A DNA stretch of 64,000 bases from Candidatus Bruticola papionis (GCA_002407045.1 DHKB01000034.1:1-64000); one strand, 5' to 3'; positions 17,366 through 26,284 are shown, counted from the stretch's first letter. The notes: a model not told the origin generated them from the letters alone. Translations and numbers: made by a program.

Positions 17366-19174
17366 TCACTTTAATTGATCGCTGGTAAAATGAGGCACCA
17401 ATTCTGCTAACAAGCGTAAAGCTGCTTCATCGTCAGCGAGCAAAACTGCCTGGCGCAACTCTTCCAGCTTGGCTCCGGGCCAGCCTGCAGGAGGCGCTTC
17501 GGTGGTTACTTTGGTAATTTTGGGCATAGCGGTCGGCTCCGTTTCTTCGCCAGTATTAGTTAGCTCTTCATAAAGCTTCTCGCCGGGGCGTAAACCGACA
17601 ATTTTAATGGGAATATCTACATCTGGCTCAAAGCCAGAAAGGCGAATTAGGTTGCGAGCCAAATCGATAATTTTCATGGGCTTGCCCATATCTAAAACGT
17701 AAATTTCTCCACCTTGAGCTAAAGCACCAGCGCGCAAAACTAAGCCGACCGCTTCAGGGATAGTCATAAAGAAACGAGTCATATTCTCGTCAGTAACGGT
17801 AACTGGGCCGCCTTTGGCAATTTGCTTTTTGAATGTAGGAATAACACTGCCGCGGGAGCCAAGCACATTACCAAAGCGCACTGCCGCAAATCCAGGGATG
17901 CGTCGTGAAGCCAAAATAAGCTCAGCCATACGTTTGGTGGCACCCATAACTGAAGTTGGATTGACGGCTTTATCGGTAGAAATAGAAATAAGCTTCTCTA
18001 CTTTGTATTGCTGGGCCAAATCAAGCAAAAGCTGCGTACCAAACACGTTGTTGGCCACCGCTTCAGCAGGGCAGAGCTCCATTAAAGGCACATGCTTGTG
18101 AGCAGCCGTATGAAAGACCACCTGAGGGTGGTATTGCTCAAACAATTTGGTCATGCGAGCTTTGTCGCGCAAATTGCCAATAAATCGCACTATAGGAGCA
18201 TTGCGCAATTCTATGCCAATTTCATGAATGCTATTTTCACCACGTCCCATAAGGATAAGCCGGGAAGCCCCTAACTTAACAACCTGGCGACAAATTTCCG
18301 AACCGATAGATCCGCCAGCACCAGTCACTAGCACACACTTACCTTGAATATAGCCCTTAACCGCTTCCAAATCGCCTTCTATCGGATCGCGATCCAATAA
18401 ATCCTCAATTTGTACTTCTCGCAAATTGCTAACTTTTACGTGTTCATCTAAAAGCTCAGAGACGCTAGGAATAACGCGTAACTTTACTTCTGGAACTTTA
18501 GCACAAGTCTGAACTACGGAACGCACCAAAGAAGGTTGCATACCAGCCATAATCACAAAACTTACATCAAGTTGCTGAGCAATTTCTGCAATATCCACCA
18601 CTTGTCCCAGAACAGGAATGCCATGAATGCGCAAGCTACGCTTGGCTGGATCGTTGTCAATTAAGCCTACGCATTTAAAACCGGAGTTTTCACGCTCTAA
18701 TTCGCGTAATACCACTTCCCCGCTGTCATCGGCTCCTACAACCAAAGCTCGCCTAGCTAAAGCGAAGTCGCCATTTTTTTTCACGCTGACAAGGCGCAGC
18801 CCAAAGCGCACTCCGCCACAACAAGCCAGCCATAGCAAAGCGGCTGTAGCCGTGCAAGTACGTGGAAAAACCGCTCCACCAGCCAATAAGACAAAAACTT
18901 CCCACACTGAAGCGGTTAGAGCTACAGCATAAAAGGCAGACAATAGCTCGTGAATGCCTGCATAGCGCCAAACTTTATCATAAAGGCCAAAAAGAGAAAA
19001 GTTAACCACAGCCAACATGGACACGCCCACATAAAGCAAAAGGTTGCTTAGTTGCAAAAAGCGCTCCATAGCGCCTAAATCGAAATCTAGGCGCAGCCCC
19101 AAGGCCAAAACCAAACCTAAAAAGACTAGCACTATGTCCAGCAGCGCCAAAGCCAATTTGTGGCGGAAATTCAA
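17366..19174 (-). CDS. UDP-sugar 4,6-dehydratase, PglF/WbpM/CapD type
   Basis: 602 aa inner-membrane enzyme. The N terminus holds four membrane spans (about 10-115), then a CoA-binding-like Rossmann domain with GADDSGEVVL, then the SDR catalytic domain with GAGGSIGSEICRQV and SISTDKAVNPTSVMGATKR. The usual SDR Tyr is Met in the M-x3-K motif, as is characteristic of WbpM/PglF, which convert UDP-GlcNAc to the 4-keto-6-deoxy sugar. TTG start with GGAGG 7 nt upstream, 12 bp after the aminotransferase gene. Last of a three-gene operon with a PglE-like aminotransferase and a PglC-like phosphosugar transferase. Confidence 0.92.
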   Translation of the reverse strand: MNFRHKLALALLDIVLVFLGLVLALGLRLDFDLGAMERFLQLSNLLLYVGVSMLAVVNFSLFGLYDKVWRYAGIHELLSAFYAVALTASVWEVFVLLAGGAVFPRTCTATAALLWLACCGGVRFGLRLVSVKKNGDFALARRALVVGADDSGEVVLRELERENSGFKCVGLIDNDPAKRSLRIHGIPVLGQVVDIAEIAQQLDVSFVIMAGMQPSLVRSVVQTCAKVPEVKLRVIPSVSELLDEHVKVSNLREVQIEDLLDRDPIEGDLEAVKGYIQGKCVLVTGAGGSIGSEICRQVVKLGASRLILMGRGENSIHEIGIELRNAPIVRFIGNLRDKARMTKLFEQYHPQVVFHTAAHKHVPLMELCPAEAVANNVFGTQLLLDLAQQYKVEKLISISTDKAVNPTSVMGATKRMAELILASRRIPGFAAVRFGNVLGSRGSVIPTFKKQIAKGGPVTVTDENMTRFFMTIPEAVGLVLRAGALAQGGEIYVLDMGKPMKIIDLARNLIRLSGFEPDVDIPIKIVGLRPGEKLYEELTNTGEETEPTAMPKITKVTTEAPPAGWPGAKLEELRQAVLLADDEAALRLLAELVPHFTSDQLK

Positions 19175-19186
19175 ACTTAGGCCTCC

Positions 19187-20353
19187 TTAAGACAATTGCT
19201 CGCGCACTTCGTAAAGTTCATGAATAACTTCACAAATTTTACTTACCAATTCCAAATCCATATGAGAAGAAATAGGCAAGCAAACAATGCTATCGCTCAC
19301 TTTTTCAGTTACAGGCAAGTGCACTTGGCTCTGAGCATAACAGGAAAGCTTATGGCCAGCAGGATTAAAGTAAGCGCGGTTAGGCACACCTTCCATAGTC
19401 AAAGCTTTGCTTAAGGTGTCACGGCTGATACCGAATTCTGGCCCTACAATAACCGCAAAATCTTTATAAGAAGAACGAGAATGAGCGCGAATAGTTTGGA
19501 AAGTAAGACCAGGCAAATCACTTAAGCCCTCTTTATAAGCTTGAGCAACCTTATTGCGATATTGAGCGTAACTCTCTAAATAGTCGGCGCCTTTAGCAGC
19601 GATAATGGCGTTAGCTTCAGCCATACGAGCATTTAAGCCTACGTAAGGACATTCGTAGCTGCCAGGGTTGCCATAGTCGCGACCGGCGATAATATGCTTG
19701 GCGATCTTTTCACTATTAGTGGTAACTAAACCACCCTCGCCACCAGTAAGTAATTTAGTGGGAGACAGAGAGAAAGATTCAAAGCTACCGTGGCCGCCTA
19801 AGGGTTTGCCTTCGTAGATAGTGCCTAAACCGTGAGCAGAATCATAAAAGACAGGTAAATCGTACTCTTTGCCCAAACGCTCCACAGCGGCAAAATCTAA
19901 AGGATTGCCAAAAACGCTGACTGCCGCCAAAGCTACAGTATTGGGAGTAATGGCGCGACGCATTTGATCGACGTCAACAGTGAAAGTGTCGGGCTCGCAA
20001 TCTACAAAGACAGGTTTAAAGCCATTCCACCATATAGAGTGGAAAGTGGCCATAAAGGAAAACGAAGGGACGATAATTTCGCCTTTATCTTTATCAAGTT
20101 GCAAAGCTTGTAAGCCTAAAATAAGACCGCTAGTGCAAGAAGAAACGCCTATAGCATATTTTACGTCCAATAATTTGGCCATTTTTTCTTCAAATAAGCG
20201 CAAATAAGGGCCTTTGGTCAGCCAGCCGCTGCGGTACATTTTTTCTAAAGAAGGAGCTACTTCTTCCCAAGCTGGCGTAGTGGGCGCAGTAAAAGGAATG
20301 CCAGGATCGAAAGCTTTTTGACCGCCTAAAATAGCAGGTGTACGTTTTTCCAT
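19187..20353 (-). CDS. DegT/DnrJ/EryC1-type sugar aminotransferase
   Basis: 388 aa PLP aminotransferase (fold type I) of the DegT/StrS family, resembling PglE, which aminates the C4 keto group of UDP-4-keto sugars. PLP lysine lies in SLSPTKLLTGGEGG; other family stretches are GVSSCTSGLILGLQAL and YDSAHGLGTIYEG. I use the ATG at 20353, preceded by GAGG; a TTG three codons upstream overlaps the Shine-Dalgarno. It sits between the phosphosugar transferase and the 4,6-dehydratase that would supply its substrate. Confidence 0.9.
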   Translation of the reverse strand: MEKRTPAILGGQKAFDPGIPFTAPTTPAWEEVAPSLEKMYRSGWLTKGPYLRLFEEKMAKLLDVKYAIGVSSCTSGLILGLQALQLDKDKGEIIVPSFSFMATFHSIWWNGFKPVFVDCEPDTFTVDVDQMRRAITPNTVALAAVSVFGNPLDFAAVERLGKEYDLPVFYDSAHGLGTIYEGKPLGGHGSFESFSLSPTKLLTGGEGGLVTTNSEKIAKHIIAGRDYGNPGSYECPYVGLNARMAEANAIIAAKGADYLESYAQYRNKVAQAYKEGLSDLPGLTFQTIRAHSRSSYKDFAVIVGPEFGISRDTLSKALTMEGVPNRAYFNPAGHKLSCYAQSQVHLPVTEKVSDSIVCLPISSHMDLELVSKICEVIHELYEVREQLS

Positions 20354-20424
20354 AGTAAGCAACCTCGCTCTGTCTATTTTCTTAGTTTCCTAATATACTC
20401 CGATCGAACAAAAAGTAAAACTGC

Positions 20425-21084
20425 TTAAGCTTTGCCTGAATCTTGCTCGGCTTCAGCTTTTGATTTAGCTAAGATCTGTTCGGCTTTAGGCAACCAGCCA
20501 TAGCCGTAGACATCGTCGCCTTTGCACAAAACGCCCACAGTACGCCCAATAATTTGCATATCCAACCAAAACGAATAATTATCTATATAATATATATCCA
20601 ATTCGATGCGCTCAGGCCAAGTAATACTGTTGCGGCCGCTTACTTGAGCCAAGCCAGTTAAGCCGGGCAATACTTCTAAACGGCGTCGCTGGTGTTCGTT
20701 GTAAGTTTCTACTTGATAAGCTAATGTAGGACGCGGCCCCACTAAGCTCATTTCGCCACGCAAGACATTAAAAAGCTGAGGCAATTCATCTAAAGACCAG
20801 CGACGCAAAAAAGCTCCAGTTTTAGTTATGCGCGAATCATTTTGGGAAATTTCATAGCCGCTGCCTAAGTGTTCAGCGTTGCGAATCATAGTGCGAAACT
20901 TAAAAAAGGGAAACTTGCGGCCGCGTTTTCCCACACGCTCTTGCACATAAAAAATAGGCCAACCGTCGTCAATAAAAACAGCTACAGCACAAGCTAGCAA
21001 AATAGGACTAAGTATAATAACAGCCGCTAAAGAAGCGAAAATATCGAAGGCCCGCTTAAGCAAGCCGTTGGGATTATGCCACAC
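20425..21084 (-). CDS. Phosphoglycosyl transferase, PglC-like
   Basis: 219 aa bacterial sugar transferase. It transfers a sugar 1-phosphate from a UDP sugar to undecaprenyl phosphate, starting glycan assembly on the inner face of the membrane. It has the re-entrant N-terminal hydrophobic segment (FDIFASLAAVIILSPILL), followed by FFKFRTM, SLDELPQLFNVLRG with the catalytic Asp-Glu, SLVGPRP and PGLTGLAQVSGR. Short monotopic form without the extra N-terminal spans of WbaP. GTG start with GGGGAG upstream. First gene of the operon. Confidence 0.93.
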   Translation of the reverse strand: MWHNPNGLLKRAFDIFASLAAVIILSPILLACAVAVFIDDGWPIFYVQERVGKRGRKFPFFKFRTMIRNAEHLGSGYEISQNDSRITKTGAFLRRWSLDELPQLFNVLRGEMSLVGPRPTLAYQVETYNEHQRRRLEVLPGLTGLAQVSGRNSITWPERIELDIYYIDNYSFWLDMQIIGRTVGVLCKGDDVYGYGWLPKAEQILAKSKAEAEQDSGKA

Positions 21085-21221
21085 CGTTGCTTTTCTCCCC
21101 TAATAATTTTGCCAAATGTTTTCAAAGCATCTAAAAGCGATCCTTTTCCGTCAAAAAAGAAGTATACTCAGAGAGACATTGAGCGCACACGATGCGAAAG
21201 AATCGAAAAGGACTTATATCT

Positions 21222-21467
21222 ATGAAAATAACGGAAGATTGGGAAGAACTTACCGAGCGTACTACCGTGGCTGGTGCAGCTAGGCATTTGTGCCAAAAAT
21301 TGGCAGCTAAATTTGGTCTTAAGGGAAATGACTCGCTCGGTCAAACACAAGCTTGGCCGAACAACAACGGCGCAGAAAATCAGTCTGCAGCTAATAATTC
21401 AGACGACAATTCATTTTTGGCGTCAGTAGACGAATCCGGCACCATTAACAAAATTATCATCCATTAG
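21222..21467 (+). CDS. Small hypothetical protein
   Basis: 81 aa starting MKITEDWEELTERTT, with AAAGGA nine nt before the ATG. The first half is helical and charged; the second is Asn/Ser/Asp-rich and probably disordered (NNNGAENQSAANNS), ending NKIIIH. No family recognised, no signal peptide or membrane span. TATACT at 21163-21168 could be a -10 box. Its own position between a divergent and a convergent gene suggests a monocistronic unit. Confidence 0.55.
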   Translation: MKITEDWEELTERTTVAGAARHLCQKLAAKFGLKGNDSLGQTQAWPNNNGAENQSAANNSDDNSFLASVDESGTINKIIIH

Positions 21468-21519
21468 ATCACGTTATCATTAGGCAAAACAATATACGCA
21501 AGCCAAGGTAATGCTGCCC

Positions 21520-22410
21520 CTACTTTTGCAATTCATCGATCGCCTGGTTTATTTCCTTAATTTGAGACTCAAGTCTGCTTTTTTCTGTGCCTTTTTTTCC
21601 CGTTACCGTGACTGCAAAAGTTATCGAAAGCACAGCAGCCACAAAACCACTGAATATAAAAAGATTACCAGCTAAGTCTTGGTTGTTACGGAATGCCAAC
21701 AATAAGAAGAATGGTATAAAAAGTCCTATAGCACAGCCACACCCTCTCATATTGCCATATTTATTATCTAGATCAGTTAATGTTTGTTCTTTGAGGTGAA
21801 GATCTGGATACAAATAAGACAAAGCTCCCTCTTTATATTCTTCTATCCTTACATTAACACAAGGCTCGGTATTTAGAGCCCAATGCATATTTTTTACAAT
21901 CTCTGAATATTTACCCTCTATTACATTCCTATCTACAGAACTAAAAAGTTTTTGAGCAGTACTCTTTACACTCTCTTTCAATTGTTCAACTTTAGGTTTA
22001 AAGCTATTATCTTCTTCCAGAGTTTTTCTTAAGTACTCCTTATATTTTTTGAAATTGCCTTCTCTGCCATATTTTTGGGCTAGAGCAAAAAACTTTTCAG
22101 CCCAACTTCTACTTACTCGAGCCCTCAGTTCTTCCACCTTATCTTCTATGCCAATATCTTCTTCTAGAGCTCTTTGCAAATAATGTTGATACTTTTCCTT
22201 ATCATCTTCTCTAGCATATTTTTCCGCTAAAGCTAAAAAATTTTCGGCCCGGCGCCTAGCTGAATTGCTGTCGTCTAAAGCTACAGTACCGCTAACTTTT
22301 ACACGCTCACCAATTAAAATTTTCTTGCCGCAATACATGCAAAAGGCTACATCTTTATCATCCGGCAATTCCAGATCTGCTGAGCAATTGGGACAAGTTA
22401 AACTAATCAT
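21520..22410 (-). CDS. Zinc-ribbon membrane protein, unknown
   Basis: About 296 aa. N-terminal zinc ribbon (CPNC...CMYC, about residues 6-29), then two or three related charged helical segments of about 45 residues (AENFLALAEKYAREDDKEKY and AEKFFALAQKYGREGNFKKY are clearly repeated), then two membrane spans (about 225-270) and a short C-terminal coiled coil (KSRLESQIKEINQAIDEL). The helical repeats look TPR-like. ATG at 22410 with AAGGA upstream. Possibly an envelope sensor or scaffold; no function can be assigned. Confidence 0.75.
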   Translation of the reverse strand: MISLTCPNCSADLELPDDKDVAFCMYCGKKILIGERVKVSGTVALDDSNSARRRAENFLALAEKYAREDDKEKYQHYLQRALEEDIGIEDKVEELRARVSRSWAEKFFALAQKYGREGNFKKYKEYLRKTLEEDNSFKPKVEQLKESVKSTAQKLFSSVDRNVIEGKYSEIVKNMHWALNTEPCVNVRIEEYKEGALSYLYPDLHLKEQTLTDLDNKYGNMRGCGCAIGLFIPFFLLLAFRNNQDLAGNLFIFSGFVAAVLSITFAVTVTGKKGTEKSRLESQIKEINQAIDELQK

Positions 22411-22635
22411 GGGCAAATTTTCCTTTCTCGTTTGCGGCTTTTCTATACATTACCATAAGCGGGATATGTCATATACTATTTATAGTAATACATAGAATCA
22501 ACTACGTAGAAAATTTGCAAAAGGAAATTCGATTCCTCCCATATTTCTCTACTGAAAAACTAAGACATATCCCAAGATACCGTGTTGCTGACGGACGATA
22601 TTTTTCTTAACGACAACTTTTTTTAGCATACCCCC

Positions 22636-22664
22636 TTGCTTTTTTTCTAAGTTCTTATTATAAT
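22636..22664 (+). promoter_or_regulatory. Promoter of tRNA-Ser
   Basis: TTGCTT, 17 nt, TATAAT, ending 14 bp before the first base of the tRNA. The remaining stretch 22411-22635 shows nothing I can name. Confidence 0.75.
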
Positions 22665-22678
22665 CACGTCGTTCCACG

Positions 22679-22767
22679 GAGCGATGGCCGAGAGGTTAAA
22701 GGCGCACGCCTGCTAAGCGTGAGGGTCCAAAAGGCCCACCTGGGTTCGAATCCCAGTCACTCCGCCA
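22679..22767 (+). tRNA. tRNA-Ser (anticodon GCU), CCA encoded
   Basis: Class II tRNA with a long variable arm (GGGTC/GGCCC), D-arm TGGCCGAGAGG, anticodon stem CACGC/GCGTG around loop CTGCTAA, T-arm CTGGG-TTCGAAT-CCCAG, discriminator G and encoded CCA. It decodes AGC/AGU. The acceptor stem (GGAGCGA with TCACTCC) has one C-A mismatch at position 5-68. No integrase or att repeat is seen beside it. Confidence 0.95.
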
Positions 22768-22795
22768 CTGTAGAATAGCAATCCCCTATAAGTAA

Positions 22796-22833
22796 CGGGT
22801 TTTGGGTTGAATGACCCGAAGCTCGTTTTTTTT
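22796..22833 (+). terminator. Possible terminator after tRNA-Ser
   Basis: CGGGT (22796-22800) can pair with ACCCG (22814-22818), and eight T follow at 22826-22833 after a seven-nt gap. The stem is short and the T run is displaced, so this is weaker than the others. Confidence 0.45.
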
Positions 22834-22928
22834 ATTGCAAAATCGATTCTGTTTTGCGCTTTTTCCAAGCGCAGGAGCGAGTTCACAGTGAGTTTTGCTT
22901 GTTCAAAAATTCAGGCAGGAGGAAATTT

Positions 22929-24308
22929 ATGACGGAAATCACCACCTATTTGAAAGAGAATGCCGCCAAGTTTGAGGAAGATCTCAAGTCTATTTTGCGC
23001 ATTCCCAGTGTCAGCACCGACGAAAGTCACAAACAAGACATGCTGACCTGCGCTCAGGAAGTAGTACGTCAGCTTCACGAAGCCGGCATCGAAAAGGCTG
23101 AAATTATGCCTACTCCCGGCCATCCTATCGTTTTTGCCCAGTCCGAGCAACTCCCCAACCGCCCTACCATTTTAGTTTACGGCCACTATGATGTGCAGCC
23201 CGAAGATCCTATCGAAGAGTGGGAGACTCCTCCTTTTGAGCCCACTATTCGCGACGGAAAGATCTATGCTCGCGGTACTTCCGACGACAAAGGTCAGTTC
23301 TTAGTACACATTAAAGCTGCCAAAACTCTCAACGATTTGAAGGCTATGCCTGTCAACTTAAAGTTCTGCATTGAAGGCGAAGAAGAATGCGGCAGCCCCA
23401 ATTTGGACAATTGGATCGTCGAGCATGCCGATCTTTTGAAAGCTGACGTTTTGGTTATTTCCGATACCACTATGTACGCTCCTGGCAAGCCTTCCTTGCT
23501 TTATGGCTTACGTGGTCTCACTTACTTAGAGGTAGAAGTTAAAGGCGGAGATACCGACATGCACTCCGGTATGTTCGGCGGCGCTGTACCTAACCCCATC
23601 AATGAACTTTGCCGTATTATTGCCCATCTCAAAGATGACAAGTACCACATTACCGTACCTCACTTCTATGATAAAGTGCGTCCTCTTTCCGAAGAAGAGC
23701 GCAAAGAGTGGCAAGGCCTCGATTTTGACGAAGAAGAATATCGCAAGCTGGTCGGTTCTCCCGAACTTTGCGGTGAAGAAGGCTACTCTTGTATTGAGCG
23801 CCGCTGGGCTCGTCCCACTTTAGACGTCAACGGCATTTGGGGTGGATTCACCGGCGAAGGTGCCAAGACAGTTATTCCTGCTAGAGCTTATGCCAAGATT
23901 TCTTGCCGTTTGGTGCCCGACCAGGATGACCAAGAGATCGCTAAGCTTTTAGAAGCCGAAATCAGACGCTTGGCCTCCCCCGCCGTCACCGTAAAAGTAA
24001 GCGTCGACCACGGTGGCCCCGCTTGGATGACTTCTCCTGACGATCCGGTGCTTCGTGCTGCCAACGTAGCTGCCCAGAAAGCCTGGAACGCTACTCCTGT
24101 ACGCGTACGCGAAGGTGGCTCTATTCCTATCGTTTCTACCTTTACTAAAGTGCTCAACATCCCGGCCGTCCTTTTAGGCGTAGGCTTAGAAGATGAGCAA
24201 ATTCACGCTCCCAACGAGCACCTCTCTTTAGAGAACTTCCATGCTGGCATTGCCGCTTCCGCATACTTAATGCAAGAAATCGCCGCTTTGCCGGAAATGA
24301 AGAAATAA
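22929..24308 (+). CDS. M20 family dipeptidase/metallopeptidase
   Basis: 459 aa zinc aminoacylase/peptidase of the M20 family (dipeptidase, CNDP/PepV-like branch). Metal-binding stretches are visible: GHYDVQPEDP, DDKGQF, the catalytic EGEEECGSPN, VISDT and, near the end, a His in EQIHAPNEHL. A dimerisation (lid) domain lies between about residues 205 and 370. The ATG at 22929 follows AGGAGGAA; an in-frame extension upstream is not supported. Cytosolic. Follows tRNA-Ser; single gene. Confidence 0.92.
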   Translation: MTEITTYLKENAAKFEEDLKSILRIPSVSTDESHKQDMLTCAQEVVRQLHEAGIEKAEIMPTPGHPIVFAQSEQLPNRPTILVYGHYDVQPEDPIEEWETPPFEPTIRDGKIYARGTSDDKGQFLVHIKAAKTLNDLKAMPVNLKFCIEGEEECGSPNLDNWIVEHADLLKADVLVISDTTMYAPGKPSLLYGLRGLTYLEVEVKGGDTDMHSGMFGGAVPNPINELCRIIAHLKDDKYHITVPHFYDKVRPLSEEERKEWQGLDFDEEEYRKLVGSPELCGEEGYSCIERRWARPTLDVNGIWGGFTGEGAKTVIPARAYAKISCRLVPDQDDQEIAKLLEAEIRRLASPAVTVKVSVDHGGPAWMTSPDDPVLRAANVAAQKAWNATPVRVREGGSIPIVSTFTKVLNIPAVLLGVGLEDEQIHAPNEHLSLENFHAGIAASAYLMQEIAALPEMKK

Positions 24309-24326
24309 GCTCTATACCATTTACCA

Positions 24327-24396
24327 GGCGGCCCCATTAAGGCCGCCATATAGAAAAGCTGCCCGCACACAAAATTTAGTACGGACAGCTTTTTTA
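24327..24396. terminator. Tandem hairpins ending M20 gene and toxin cassette
   Basis: A perfect GGCGGCC/GGCCGCC hairpin (24327-24347) is followed by a larger imperfect hairpin (24354-24390, AAAAGCTG...CAGCTTTTTT). The second has T runs on both strands, so it can end both the M20 gene and the convergent immunity-like gene. Confidence 0.75.
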
Positions 24397-24409
24397 GTTA
24401 TTTATTTTA

Positions 24410-24751
24410 CTACAACTTGCAAATTTCTACACACTTAGCTTTGAAACTTAAGCTGAAAAATTCATTTTTATCATCATCTAGAACAGATATGATAATAGAG
24501 CTATCTTTGTCTAATTTTAACTCTAAAATACTGAAATCATCAGTATTTCCAATAAGGCCTGAATATTCAGTTACACCATAAAATTTCACTAAAACTAAAC
24601 CTGTTTCCGGAGACAAATTATCATAATCGCTTTGCATCCAGTAACAAAAATTTATTTGTAGCTCTAGCTCTTCTTTTTCGGCATTGTAACTTACAAATTC
24701 AAGCAAACTATCATGTAGCTCGTATTGATCTAAAAATTGGGTAATATTCAT
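24410..24751 (-). CDS. Probable immunity protein
   Basis: 113 aa acidic soluble protein (MNITQFLDQYELHDSLLEF...). I do not recognise a named family with certainty, but size, acidity, the HDS motif near the N terminus and beta-rich body are common in immunity proteins of polymorphic toxin systems. Its ATG follows directly after the stop codon of the toxin-domain gene (TAAATG) with GGAG inside that gene's end, so translation is coupled. Low GC compared with the surrounding chromosome. Probable role: neutralise the toxin encoded just upstream. Confidence 0.6.
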   Translation of the reverse strand: MNITQFLDQYELHDSLLEFVSYNAEKEELELQINFCYWMQSDYDNLSPETGLVLVKFYGVTEYSGLIGNTDDFSILELKLDKDSSIIISVLDDDKNEFFSLSFKAKCVEICKL

Positions 24752-25099
24752 TTAATCTCCATTCGGAATAATATGTGAGCCTGAAGAATTTTTTGGGGTA
24801 GGCTCGCCATCCTTAGTCAAATATTTATCCCCTTTGCATGTAGAGTTTGGGTTTTCAACGTGATAGTGATCCTTGCCCCTGAGACCAGGTGATCCTTCTT
24901 TGCCAGCATCAAATCTAACTTTAATACCACTTTTAGGCTCAACAAAGCTTCTTGAGGAACTATTCTCTGCTTGGCTCGGATTAGTCGTTTCAATCCATCC
25001 TCTTTTTACCAACTTGTTAGGGTTAGGTGGCAGTGAAGAAATTATGTCAATTATGTATCCCTTTGTATTATGAAAATAACCACTATTCCCCTTACTCAT
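24752..25099 (-). CDS. Orphan polymorphic-toxin C-terminal domain
   Basis: 115 aa. The segment LPPNPNKLVKRGW, then KVRFDAGKEGSPGLRGKDHYH and the end YLTKDGEPTP...SGSHI resembles the C-terminal tip of Rhs/CdiA-type polymorphic toxins (G-x-x-DHYH...NP...YL.K.G.P...SH), a probable nuclease-type domain. Only this tip is present: there is no repeat-rich delivery part or signal peptide. I use the ATG at 25099 (MSKGNSG), whose GAGGA lies in the tail of the DUF4417 gene. Stop codon abuts the immunity-like gene. Either an orphan toxin cassette moved by recombination or a solitary effector. Confidence 0.6.
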   Translation of the reverse strand: MSKGNSGYFHNTKGYIIDIISSLPPNPNKLVKRGWIETTNPSQAENSSSRSFVEPKSGIKVRFDAGKEGSPGLRGKDHYHVENPNSTCKGDKYLTKDGEPTPKNSSGSHIIPNGD

Positions 25100-25838
25100 A
25101 TTTCCTCGCAGCAAATACTCTAGCAGTTCTACTGGGAAATGATATAATTTTTATTCCTTCATTTCTTAATTTGTCAAAACATGGATATCGATCTGATCCG
25201 TATACGATAATAGTATGTGGAACTAACACCTTAACCATTTCATACAACCCAAGCTCGAATCTATTTCTGTCGATTTTTTTTCTCGGACTACCTCCAACTG
25301 TACCTATAGAAACAATACTATTTGAAGGAATGCCAACAAAACAGTATCTATACGTTTCTTGAGTCCCCCACCTAACATTATTTATTACTGCAAAGCCACA
25401 CAACTGCCCCAGCCAATATCCCATAGCCCTCATGCGGCAAGTATTTCTTATTTTTTCCCCCTCTGGTAGATCTTGATATGTAGAAAAATCTGGAGTAATT
25501 ACCCCAGCAAAATGACGCAAAACTTCTAAAACATGCTTGCAATCATTCCAAATTCCTCGCCTTGGGCCATCAAACTTATTATCGAACATGTAAAAGCATA
25601 CAAAAGCATCACAAGTATAATCATAATCATGTTTCAATAACGCCTTTTTGTGTATATTTTTAGCTTCTTCCCAAGTAACGATATCAGATGGCAAAGTTGT
25701 AGCCGTAATTGGGCAAAATGGAATATCGTATTTGCATAATTTTGCTCCTCTATACATAAATGATTTCCAAGGGTCTTTAGTGCTAGCCATTTTTAGTTCA
25801 CGTTCAATTAACAAATGTTTATTTTTTAGATAATCCAT
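25092..25838 (-). CDS. DUF4417 family protein
   Basis: 248 aa. The C-terminal two thirds carry the DUF4417 pattern: FDGPRRGIWND, PDFSTYQDLPEGEKIRNTCR, the RAMGYWLGQLCGF..INNVRWG block, ETYRYCFVGIP and VSIGTVGG, then IIVYGSD. The biochemical function is unknown; relatives occur in phages and mobile islands. ATG with a strong GGGGGA upstream. It ends just before the toxin-domain gene and appears to lead a three-gene cassette in an AT-rich stretch with codon use unlike the neighbours. Confidence 0.75.
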   Translation of the reverse strand: MDYLKNKHLLIERELKMASTKDPWKSFMYRGAKLCKYDIPFCPITATTLPSDIVTWEEAKNIHKKALLKHDYDYTCDAFVCFYMFDNKFDGPRRGIWNDCKHVLEVLRHFAGVITPDFSTYQDLPEGEKIRNTCRMRAMGYWLGQLCGFAVINNVRWGTQETYRYCFVGIPSNSIVSIGTVGGSPRKKIDRNRFELGLYEMVKVLVPHTIIVYGSDRYPCFDKLRNEGIKIISFPSRTARVFAARKYE

Positions 25839-26233
25839 TTATTTCCCCCATATAGTTTATTTTAAGCAACATTTCAGTTTAATACACAAATAATATAATA
25901 AAAAATGTATATCTAAATATTGTTATATCATATTATAAGTATAAAAAAAGTAAATGTTGCCATTTTTGTTAACAAAAAGTAAAAAATGTTTATATATAAA
26001 AAAAATCAATATTACATAGAATTAAATATGTACATATTTTTATTTTAATTACGTTTATTTAGGCATTTATAATAAAAAAAATTCTAAATTACATACAAAT
26101 TTCTAGATATATAAAGAGACGTTTAAGTATTACAATTATCAATTACACAAATAGATGACCTTATCAAATTAGACAATTTTTTAGATTTACCATCAGCTAC
26201 TGTAAAAAAATACAAAAAAAATAAAGTTAATGT
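25839..26233. other. AT-rich gene-free stretch
   Basis: About 400 bases, strongly AT-rich, with many short A and T runs. I see no credible gene or RNA. A TATAAT-like box near 25930 could serve the DUF4417 cassette on the minus strand. Together with the three AT-rich genes it marks a probable acquired island. Confidence 0.6.
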
Positions 26234-26284
26234 TAAAAAATCTACAAGGCTCCTCTCACTGTCTAAAGGCAGTGGAAGGAGCCT
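26234..26284 (-). terminator. Terminator of exonuclease gene
   Basis: AGGCTCCT (26247-26254) pairs with AGGAGCCT (26277-26284), extended inside by CACTG/CAGTG; six T lie on the minus strand seven nt beyond the stem. Confidence 0.6.

Noticed and set aside
22679..22767. tRNA-Ser as an integration site for a mobile element
   Set aside because: No integrase gene and no direct repeat of the tRNA 3' end was found nearby.
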